Assembly (NCBI RefSeq): GCF_000210295.1
Contig: NC_026734.1
Location: 646,658-710,657, forward strand
DNA from: Trypanosoma brucei gambiense DAL972
Taxonomy: Eukaryota > Euglenozoa > Kinetoplastea > Trypanosomatida > Trypanosomatidae
DNA length: 64,000 nucleotides
Direction of reading: 5' to 3'
This document shows positions 1-7,841 of this stretch, piece after piece; the first letter of the stretch is position 1, and each line of letters starts with the position of its first letter. The position numbers were made by a program, and so were the translations under genes. The notes below the pieces were generated by a model that made no database searches, was not told the origin of the DNA, and saw only the letters and a program-made list of their open reading frames with translations.

Positions 1-552
1 TCTGAGGTTCCTGTCATTAGCAATGTAACGGATCCACTTATTTTGGCGAAGGGTGAAATGATGTTCGACCTCGACATATTGTACCGTGGTGGTGCCTCGC
101 TTCTGTTTCGATCGTGTTTGACGTATCGTGGTGTTCGCATTCCCCACGTTACACTTTATGTGAAACTCGTGCGGGCAGAGGCGCGGCTGCGAGTGAGCGT
201 TGGTCCGCCACCGAGCAAAGTGTTTTGGGTTGGCTGCCTCGCTCCACCGGATGTGCAATTGGAGGTGAGTCAAGGCATGGAGAGCGGTCATGGCTTGCTT
301 CATCGCCTCCTCACCTCACTGCCTAATTTGAGCGGTATCGTAACGAAACTTCTCAAATTGTACCTCTTGCATGAGATGATGTTGCCACTGATGGATGACT
401 TTCCACTGCCTAATGTTGAGGACACACCTCCCGTTACACCGCGAGATGATGGCAAGAAGACGTGGAATGTTCCGTTTTGTAGAAGGGAGGCGATGAGGTA
501 CATTCAGGAGCATATGAACATACACTGGTTTCAGGAGGCGGGTGATCATTAG
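1..552 (+). CDS. SMP-domain (lipid-transfer, membrane contact site) protein, 5' end outside window
   Basis: The frame is open from base 1, so the N-terminus lies outside the window; the stop is TAG at 550-552. The visible 183 residues match the C-terminal part of the neighbour at 1521-3113. Both share an LYRGG segment, a TYRG segment, a VGPPPS segment followed by W, and a final MDDFPLP. This pattern (beta strands, GPPPS, then a helix pair) is that of the SMP domain of TEX2/NVJ2-like ER-anchored lipid-transfer proteins at membrane contact sites. That family role is established in other eukaryotes; its role here is inferred. The tail after MDDFPLP is shorter and more basic than in the neighbour and lacks the neighbour's acidic stretch. 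The two genes look like an old tandem duplication, as protein similarity is clear but the DNA has diverged. Confidence 0.72.
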   Translation, partial: SEVPVISNVTDPLILAKGEMMFDLDILYRGGASLLFRSCLTYRGVRIPHVTLYVKLVRAEARLRVSVGPPPSKVFWVGCLAPPDVQLEVSQGMESGHGLLHRLLTSLPNLSGIVTKLLKLYLLHEMMLPLMDDFPLPNVEDTPPVTPRDDGKKTWNVPFCRREAMRYIQEHMNIHWFQEAGDH

Positions 553-1212
553 GTTTTGGGTTTGCCCATTTTTGTCCATGTGTGTGTGTGTGCACGCATA
601 TGTATATATATATAGTGAAGGTCCCTGGACCACCCACTAAACAGTTTCTTTGATGCGATCTTCTGGCATCCTGCCAAAAATTTCCTGTTTCATCAACGAC
701 ACTTATCGCTCGTACGTTGTTTGAGTTCTATTCAACTTGGGGGAGGATTTGAGATGTTTTTTTTTTCTTCTTTTGATTGCATCTGTTTATTGCTTTTCTT
801 TTTCTTCTTTCTTTTTTTTAAAAACCCTTTTCGCGTGGTGTTGGAGCTTGTGAGCACGCGACACGCTGGAAACGGGGGGAGGGAGATGGGTGGCTCCTCA
901 GGACATTTCGTCGCAAAAAAAAAAAAGGTGTCTGTAGTCATACGCTATACTGACAGACGTGCTTGACTAAAGTTAAGGAAGATGAGTTGCTGCGAGAGCA
1001 TTATCTTATCTCTGTATATGCATACAAATATTTGCATATACAGATGTAAGTATATTCCTACGTGCAGATTGGTTGTTGATTACACTTGCGTCAGAAAAAA
1101 ACAACAACAAGCAAACATATCTATTGGAGCTTGTTGTACCTGATTTCTGCTTGTCATTATGTTGACCTCAATTTTCTCCTTTTTACAGTTCGCTTCCTTT
1201 CGTCTTTTATAT

Positions 1213-1243
<31 letters not shown>

Positions 1244-1520
1244 TTCATGTTATTTATTTAATCTTTTTCATCTTTTTTTTTTTCTCATCTTCTTCTCTCG
1301 CATTTCTCATCGTGAAACACCACGTAATTCCCTGCGCCGTAGCCCTCAGAGCCAAAGTGTAGAAGGAGAGGAGAGACATTTAAACGAAAGGGGTGGTGAA
1401 GGCGGAGGCCTCCACCAATCCGCTTCGAGTGCCTGTGCGGACGCTCACACACGCTGTAACGTTGAGCCAATAGCTTTTGTTGCGTTGCAGGAGGAAAGAC
1501 GGGCGTATCAGGTTTTGAGT
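553..1520 (+). promoter_or_regulatory. Intergenic region with trans-splice acceptor for the second SMP gene
   Basis: This spacer has no credible gene. It contains a short TA run near 1211-1243 and a pyrimidine-rich tract at about 1262-1310. The first AG downstream of that tract is at 1341-1342 and is the likely spliced-leader acceptor, giving a 5' UTR of about 180 nt before the ATG at 1521. The T-rich stretches near 758-815 are probably part of the upstream gene's 3' region. Confidence 0.5.
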
Positions 1521-3113
1521 ATGTTGAGTTTGCTGCTTCTACTGCTATGTGGTGTTGCCTGCGGGGCAGTGGCAACTGTCTTTAGCGTGTGGTTCGCTTT
1601 CATTAGGTTCGATAACTTCCTTCAGCGCATGTTGGAGCGTAATGAGGAAGCTGCTATCCGAGCATTGGAGGATACGCGTACGAGTGTGACGGTGCCGGCA
1701 TCCAAAGTGGAGGGTATTTGTGAAATGGCATGTTTTGATGGTGATGTCGTATGGAAGACGATTCCTGTGCGGGCTGTGCTCTTTGGTTCTACCGTGTCCG
1801 TGTATCGATTAGTTACGCGGGAGGTGTCAGATGACCTTAACAACACCGTTGTGTGTGGAGATCAGTTGATTGGGAAGATAAATACAGATTCTGTCATCAG
1901 TTCTGTGGTAAAGATATCTAAATATCATCGACATGTGAATATAGCGGAACGGTGTTCGCCAGTGTCGGGCCAATGTCTTCTGCTTCGTCATAAACCAGGC
2001 CTTCCTTTGTTTCTTGTAGATCCAGTCGTGCAACTGAAGCAAAGACTTTGTCGGAAGCAGAGGGAGCAAACCAGCAGGGGGACAGTTCATCATTCACCGC
2101 TTCAAGACGATGACGAGGATTTCATCAACGCGAAGGACACGCATAGCGACCAAAGGAACAACAGCCAGAGTAATAACTTGTCCAGTTCTGCGCTTGACTC
2201 TTCATCTTCTGTGGATGGTAGCGGGGAAGACTATAGTAAGTGGACCGCGGTGCTGTTTAAGATGTGTACGAGAAGGGAGTTGGAGCGCTGGTACAATTTG
2301 CTCCAGGGTAATTCTCAATCAGAGGAGTGGCGCAATTTCATCAAACGGTTAACACGCGCCGATGCTCTCAGTCTTGTAGTCGCACGTCTCTACTTTGCTA
2401 ACACGGACACGAGTAGTCTACAAGATTTGCTCACCCGAAAGATCAGACGGAAGCTACGAAGGGTGTCGAGGAGGCTTCCTAATCACATGAAAGGGGAGAT
2501 TATACTGGACCGCTTGGAGCTTGGTGAAGAGATTCCGCTTCTTGACTCGGTAAGCGATCCAGTTGTTTCACCCAATGGTGAGATAGAATTTGACTTTTAT
2601 CTCCTGTATCGCGGCGGCCTCCACTTCAGCCTACGGTTCAGCATAACGTATCGCGGCATGCGTGTGCCAGACATTATTTTTAATGTGAAGGTGCTTCAGC
2701 TGTCGAACCGTGTGCGGCTCAATGTCGGTCCCCCTCCATCAGCAAAGATTTGGCTGAGCAGCCCACACACGCCGCATCTACAGCTGGAGTTTACGCAGGA
2801 AGTTGCCACAAATGATGGTTTCCTACACACCTTACTGAAGCTCCTTCCCGATATGAGTGCCATCATGACGACCATCGTGAAGGTGAAATTATTTGAGGAT
2901 ATGCTGCTTCCATCCATGGATGACTTCCCATTGCCGTGCCTAAGTTACTCTCCATCCTCTTCGGAGGCGAGTGATGATGGTGAAGAGGATGTGGATGCAA
3001 AAGTGGAGTACAGTTTCGCATCACCAGCAGAAGAGGAGTCGTCACCACTGCCACTCCGCAGCTTTGACGCCGTGAGCATGGGGTCATTGATCGAACGTCG
3101 ACCACATAGGTGA
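1521..3113 (+). CDS. Membrane-anchored PH-like/SMP-domain protein (TEX2/NVJ2-like lipid-transfer protein)
   Basis: This gene encodes a 530-residue protein. The start is the ATG at 1521; the longer open frame upstream begins with TTG and lies before the predicted splice acceptor at 1341-1342, so it is not translated. Residues 1-30 are a strongly hydrophobic N-terminal helix that fits an ER signal anchor. Residues about 55-173 look like a PH-like beta-rich domain. A serine/acidic linker precedes the SMP domain at about 270-473, which contains an LYRGG segment, a TYRG segment, VGPPPS followed by a W, and MDDFPLP. The tail is acidic and serine rich. TM plus PH-like plus SMP is the layout of TEX2/NVJ2 proteins, which move lipids at ER-organelle contacts. 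The neighbour at 1-552 is a paralogue. Family assignment is from visible motifs only. Confidence 0.72.
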   Translation: MLSLLLLLLCGVACGAVATVFSVWFAFIRFDNFLQRMLERNEEAAIRALEDTRTSVTVPASKVEGICEMACFDGDVVWKTIPVRAVLFGSTVSVYRLVTREVSDDLNNTVVCGDQLIGKINTDSVISSVVKISKYHRHVNIAERCSPVSGQCLLLRHKPGLPLFLVDPVVQLKQRLCRKQREQTSRGTVHHSPLQDDDEDFINAKDTHSDQRNNSQSNNLSSSALDSSSSVDGSGEDYSKWTAVLFKMCTRRELERWYNLLQGNSQSEEWRNFIKRLTRADALSLVVARLYFANTDTSSLQDLLTRKIRRKLRRVSRRLPNHMKGEIILDRLELGEEIPLLDSVSDPVVSPNGEIEFDFYLLYRGGLHFSLRFSITYRGMRVPDIIFNVKVLQLSNRVRLNVGPPPSAKIWLSSPHTPHLQLEFTQEVATNDGFLHTLLKLLPDMSAIMTTIVKVKLFEDMLLPSMDDFPLPCLSYSPSSSEASDDGEEDVDAKVEYSFASPAEEESSPLPLRSFDAVSMGSLIERRPHR

Positions 3114-3612
3114 GGAGTGAATGGCATTTCGGCCCCCCCCCCAAAAAAAAAAAACATGTGCAGTGTGTGACGGTTTTCCTCCTTTTCAATTTGCTTTCCC
3201 TGAATATAAACAAGTATTACACATGTATATGTGTTTGCTTGTGTTATGTGCTGCCCCACAGACGCTTTAACTGAGCCTCGTGTCTTTTATCGTTTTTTTT
3301 TTGCGATCTTTTCATCTCCTATTGAGTTATTTCCTGATCGGGATTCTGTTTCCCTTTTGTATTGTGTGGACATTTCCCCCCTTTTTTGAAAGGATGCGGC
3401 TTAGTGCCGAGGACAACCGCACCAACACACATCATAGGGGTCGGAAGAATTTGTGACGAAGAAGTGCAGTTAACATATCTCTATCTATACATTTATCTAT
3501 ATATATTGTACGCATATACATATATCTCACCGAAGGGAGAACGGGAAAGGAGTGGTGGTTGTGTTGGCACCGTAGAGTAACCAACAACCAAACGGGCAAA
3601 TTGTAAATCCGC
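3114..3612 (+). promoter_or_regulatory. Intergenic region with candidate trans-splice acceptors
   Basis: There is no gene. T-rich tracts at 3289-3320 and 3376-3387 are followed by AGs at 3325-3326 and 3391-3392, either of which could accept the spliced leader for the ATG at 3613. A C8A12-type homopolymer junction sits near 3133-3152. Confidence 0.4.
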
Positions 3613-4479
3613 ATGCCCATCACTGGACCGTCACATTCGCTTCGGTTTGGACCCGATGATACCGGCAGGGAGGGATACTCTCAAGGGCCATTATTGGGCA
3701 CATCAACCGGGCAGTCCCGTCTCGATGGGAGCAGCGCATCACTGAATGCCATTGCTCGATTTCGTTCTTTGGATAGATCTTTTCCCGTTGCGCAAGCTCT
3801 ACGACAGAGGGTGAGGGGACCAGAACCCGCCGCCCCAACATCCGCAATTCAGCGCGCCGCCCCTCTCAGTAATGAAAATTCCGGCATTAACCGATCGGGA
3901 ATCAACAACACCCGCGGCTCGTCGGTGGTTTCACCATATGGCATAGGCCCAGCTGCTCTTGTCTACCCAACTCATTCACAAACATCAGCGGTGGAATCCA
4001 TGTCCCGGTCATCATCGTCATCGTCGTCATCGTCATTGCCTCCTCGGCAACTAAATGAGTTGTGGCAGATGGTACGAGATCTCAGGGCAGAAAATGCTGT
4101 ACTGCAGCAGCGAGTTGGTATATTGATGGAGGGCGGTGATGAGAAATTTGAGGAGACACTGCAGGGCATTCCACTGCATGGGACTGAGCATGAAAAGAAT
4201 ACCACGGGAGTATCTTCAAATAACACCACCACTACCACCAGTGCCGCACGTCCTAGCAGTGAGAAAGCTGGTGCAGTTTCCGATACTACACTTCTCAGCG
4301 AAGGAAGTGGAGGTAAGAATGGACATATGACACCATATCTATTTGCAGAGAGGGAAGCGATGCTAAAGCGAATACGGCGGTTGGAAGCGGCACTAAAGTT
4401 GGAGGCGATGGAACGTGATGCACTGGAACTGCGGTTGAGAGCTCAGGAACGTGTACTTGCGCGGTTTGTGCAACAATGA
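3613..4479 (+). CDS. Hypothetical protein with C-terminal coiled coil
   Basis: This gene encodes 288 residues from the ATG at 3613 to TGA at 4477-4479. I do not recognise a family. The N-terminal half is low complexity, rich in Ser, Arg, Pro and Asn, and includes a run of serines near residues 132-142 encoded by a TCA/TCG repeat. Two helical, heptad-like segments follow: residues about 145-175, and about 240-288 at the very C-terminus, rich in Leu, Glu and Arg. A disordered head with terminal coiled coils is common in kinetoplastid cytoskeletal and basal-body proteins, but nothing here proves that. Codon use and GC content match the neighbours, and the frame stays open through non-repetitive sequence, which supports it as real. 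Confidence 0.7.
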   Translation: MPITGPSHSLRFGPDDTGREGYSQGPLLGTSTGQSRLDGSSASLNAIARFRSLDRSFPVAQALRQRVRGPEPAAPTSAIQRAAPLSNENSGINRSGINNTRGSSVVSPYGIGPAALVYPTHSQTSAVESMSRSSSSSSSSSLPPRQLNELWQMVRDLRAENAVLQQRVGILMEGGDEKFEETLQGIPLHGTEHEKNTTGVSSNNTTTTTSAARPSSEKAGAVSDTTLLSEGSGGKNGHMTPYLFAEREAMLKRIRRLEAALKLEAMERDALELRLRAQERVLARFVQQ

Positions 4480-5053
4480 GGTCTCATGGTCTTATCATAC
4501 TGAAGCTGAGTCGGCGGATATCTGATCATGATTTGTAGGTGTACGAGGGGAAAAATGGAGAAGGAAAGGGGGAAGGGGGAGGGAGGGAGGGGAAAGTATA
4601 AAAGACGTGTCCATGTGGAAAAAAAAAAGGAAGGGGCTGCTATGTTTTTATTCAAAAGCAGATTTAATAAGCGAATGCACATCTTGTTTTGCACTGTTTT
4701 TTCTTTTTTTCGCCCGCTACTGGTTGTTCCTGGTGGTCTATATACCGAAACATCCGAGGTTCCACGTGGTATGTACGGGGGTACCATTCGCTTTCTCTGC
4801 CCACCCCCACCCCCCTCCCCCCTTGCCCCCGTTCCCTTATCGTGACTTTGCTACTGTTACCGTCAGTGCTATTATTATTTTTATTATTGTTACTTGTTGT
4901 TTCTTTCCACTTCACTAACTGCTAAAAAGGTGTGAGAAGGAGCGTGCCAGGGAACAGTCATCAGGTGCCACCACTTCTCTGGCTCCTATTTCCCCCCTCC
5001 GCGTTCCTCCGTCTATTTTACGGAGTCATATTAGTTGAAAAGGGTTCAGAAAA
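4480..5053 (+). promoter_or_regulatory. Intergenic region with candidate trans-splice acceptors
   Basis: There is no gene. A purine-rich block (4548-4600) is followed by C-rich and T-rich tracts at about 4797-4845 and 4973-5020. The AG at 5024-5025 would leave a 5' UTR of about 29 nt before the ATG at 5054; AG 4865-4866 is an alternative. Confidence 0.4.
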
Positions 5054-7390
5054 ATGCAAAAAAACCCTCGATTAACGACGCGAAACCTCTTTGACGAGGT
5101 ATTTGCCACTATTCCTGCAGATGTAGTTCTGAACACCGGGCCCGCCTCTCTGAGGGAGAAATACGCCCTGATGGAGAGTATTCAGGCTGAAAATGAAGAA
5201 CAAAATACTGACGGCATTACTTTTACCACTGAGGAAGGGGGCGACAACGGCTCTGCGGCAGACGACCCGGGCCCTAACGGTAATTTGACGGAAGAAGGCA
5301 TTTTAGATTTCAGCGCGGTAATGCGCCATGCAGCCAAAAGGACAGAGGAGCAGCAGCATGGGGATCAAGAGCAGGGAGAGGAAGTTCACCGTACGATTGA
5401 TCTGCAGCTCGACGCTGAGGACGAGGCGGTGCAGGAGGCTATGAAGTACGCTTCGTTGTTTGACGATGTTGAACAGCCGCAACGTCAGCAGTCCGTTGGG
5501 GTTGACGCTGATGGTAATGAAGGTGGGGATGGAATTGTTAATAACACTGGAGATGGCGGGCCAGGCGTTGGGGCTTCCAGTAAAGGTACAGCAGGAGGGA
5601 TGTTTACTTCCTCGCACGGCACAAGACACCATACGATGCAACATCAACATCAACATCAACAGACAAGTGGTTCTGCACAAAACGCGCCACGCAGGCAGCT
5701 TACGGCGGAAGAGCAGATTGCGTTAATGTGCCCTGGGGACGGGAGACGTCATACAGGGCGTTGTGTGTTGTTCAGACAGAACAAAAATTTTGGTTTCATT
5801 GCGCCGGACATAGGAAACCCAGATGTGTATTTCACACGGGAAAGCATTGAATTCACTTTCACTCGCCGTGTACTGGAAGCATTTTTTGGCATGCCGGTGA
5901 GCGCTAACGCGCAGCATAGAGAAGGAGGAAGAGATGACGGAGTGGATAGCCGCCAGTCCCATCGTCGCCAGCGCCGGCATGGAAGTGAGACAGTTTCTAA
6001 CACGAGTGGCACCAACAATTGCTACAACGAGGTTAGTGGAAATGAGGCCGTGCTTGACGGGTTTGCCATTGCAGAAAGGAATATTGAAAGTAGTTGCACG
6101 GGTGAAGTTATCAGGGAAGAGCAACCGGCTTTGCCTGTGGCTGAGACTAATGCGGGTGGGGAAGTCTCGCTAGAGCAACCTCCAGATTCCGATACGGTGA
6201 CCTCAAGAGGGGATAAGAAGGGGAATGGAGTTAAGGCGATGACAACAGTTGGGGCTAGTGAAATAGTGCAGACTAAAGAGGTTAAGGAAAAACCCGATGA
6301 TGGAAGTGCGGGAAGTGGGGATAATGGTGGAACTGTTGCCAATGCAGAAGCGAACGATATGATCCAGAGGGCTGCTGCACTCCTTACCCCCGAGGCGGCT
6401 CGACTGCTTGCGCTCTTCCTACAAGTTGGTCAACCCGTTTTGTTGGTGGGGGAACCCTTGACATTTACGGTGCGGTGGAACACTTCCGTTAACCGGACAA
6501 ACAGACGGTTGCGAGCTGACAACATCGGTGGTCTTCCAATAAATCATCACGCATTAGCGATTGAGCAATCTTGGTTTAGTTTCGTCTTTAATCCTGGAGC
6601 CGAGCGCGGGCGAGACGGAAGGGGGAATCGGAACCAAGGCGTGCCAACGGAAGGATCGCCATCAGCCTCAGCGGGGGAAAGTGTGCCCGAAGAAAAAAAA
6701 GGTGGTGCTGAAGAGAAGGTATCGGTTACCGGGAAGGAAGGGGGCCCAGAGACCGGGGATGGGGTGCAGAAGCAAGGGGGAAATGGACTAATGGAAGGAG
6801 GGGATAGTGGAGGTGTGACGGTAAAGGAAAATGAGGGGGGAAAGAAGGAGAAGCGGAGGGAACGGGACAAAGGTGGGACAGGAAGCGAACGACCGGTTTG
6901 TTCTGTTCTTCGGCGCTATCGCGGGGTTATTTACGTTTACGATGCGGATGAGCACCGGGGTCACATTCGCCCTGAAGTGAACGGCTCCTCAACGGTACAA
7001 TTTAGCAGTGATGCTTTCCTATGGGCGTCATGGATGGAGGCCGGCAGGCGTCGCCCCGCGGAAGGGCTCGTGGTGAATTACTCTCTTGGTGGTACAAATA
7101 AGGGTGGTAAACACATTGCGACATTAATCACTGCCACTGATGACACTGCTCTGAGTGATACAAACTTGGTGTGGGAGACGAAAGTGGCAAATGAGAGAGC
7201 ACTCAATATCGGCAGGACAGCTAGTGGTAATGGCAGCAGAGTGGAGAACGGTGATGGGGACCGGCGTAACGGCGGTGCCGGTGGTGCTACGGGCGCTGGT
7301 GGAAATCGTGACGAAGGAGCAAAGGGGCGAAAGCGTGGACGTGATGAAGAGTTACCATTGCTGGAGGAGGACGACTACGGCATCATGTGA
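5054..7390 (+). CDS. Protein with two cold-shock-like (OB-fold) nucleic-acid-binding domains
   Basis: This gene encodes 778 residues from the ATG at 5054. Residues about 229-266 contain a cold-shock core: a GR-hydrophobic start, NKNFGFI, then DVYF with a following S-I. These correspond to the RNP1/RNP2-like strands of CSD proteins. The expected last strands (VG-x-PV...LTFTV, then RLRADNI) appear only at about 454-492, so the first domain seems split by a roughly 190-residue low-complexity insert. A second domain at about 615-700 has RGVIYVYD, RGHIRPE and VQFSSDAF, ending in GLVVNYSLG. The rest is Gly, Glu, Asn and Asp rich and probably disordered, and the C-terminus has a basic KGRKRGRDEE patch followed by acidic residues. 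Cold-shock domains bind single-stranded RNA or DNA. The specific target is unknown. Confidence 0.68.
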   Translation: MQKNPRLTTRNLFDEVFATIPADVVLNTGPASLREKYALMESIQAENEEQNTDGITFTTEEGGDNGSAADDPGPNGNLTEEGILDFSAVMRHAAKRTEEQQHGDQEQGEEVHRTIDLQLDAEDEAVQEAMKYASLFDDVEQPQRQQSVGVDADGNEGGDGIVNNTGDGGPGVGASSKGTAGGMFTSSHGTRHHTMQHQHQHQQTSGSAQNAPRRQLTAEEQIALMCPGDGRRHTGRCVLFRQNKNFGFIAPDIGNPDVYFTRESIEFTFTRRVLEAFFGMPVSANAQHREGGRDDGVDSRQSHRRQRRHGSETVSNTSGTNNCYNEVSGNEAVLDGFAIAERNIESSCTGEVIREEQPALPVAETNAGGEVSLEQPPDSDTVTSRGDKKGNGVKAMTTVGASEIVQTKEVKEKPDDGSAGSGDNGGTVANAEANDMIQRAAALLTPEAARLLALFLQVGQPVLLVGEPLTFTVRWNTSVNRTNRRLRADNIGGLPINHHALAIEQSWFSFVFNPGAERGRDGRGNRNQGVPTEGSPSASAGESVPEEKKGGAEEKVSVTGKEGGPETGDGVQKQGGNGLMEGGDSGGVTVKENEGGKKEKRRERDKGGTGSERPVCSVLRRYRGVIYVYDADEHRGHIRPEVNGSSTVQFSSDAFLWASWMEAGRRRPAEGLVVNYSLGGTNKGGKHIATLITATDDTALSDTNLVWETKVANERALNIGRTASGNGSRVENGDGDRRNGGAGGATGAGGNRDEGAKGRKRGRDEELPLLEEDDYGIM

Positions 7391-7841
7391 GGGATATATT
7401 TTAGTGTCAAATCATCGCGGTTGAGAAAAAAAAAGAGAAGGCCTCAGCGAGCAAGAACACGCATGCCGGAAAAAAAAAGAATTGGTCATTCTTAAAGCCG
7501 GGTATACCCATGTGCATGTGTGTGTGGTGTTCTTCACCTCCAAAATAGTTTGGAGCTGGGGTGTCCATCTCATTTTTGTCGCAATGGTGTATACTTTCGG
7601 TTTTCACATCTGTCGCAAATGTTATATTACGTTGCACCACGTACTTTCTTCTCACCCTCACTTTTTATGTCTTATGCGCATCAGGTTATAGAAAGAGGAC
7701 AAATAAAACAAAGCGAACTCTCTTATACTCCTTATTATTTACCTAACTTGGTTTTTATAGCTCTGTTTGTACCGTACCTTGCCGGAGTGATTGCGGAGGG
7801 GAATATTCGCTGTTCGACAAACACCGAAACAGCCACGACGA
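7391..7841 (+). promoter_or_regulatory. Intergenic region with trans-splice acceptor for the ABC transporter gene
   Basis: There is no gene. A pyrimidine-rich tract at 7645-7675 is followed by AG at 7683-7684, and TTTTTATAG gives a second AG at 7759-7760. Either could be the acceptor for the ATG at 7842. Confidence 0.4.

Noticed and set aside
1086..1520. N-terminal extension of the second SMP protein
   Set aside because: It starts with TTG, runs through the pyrimidine tract and lies upstream of the likely spliced-leader acceptor at 1341-1342.
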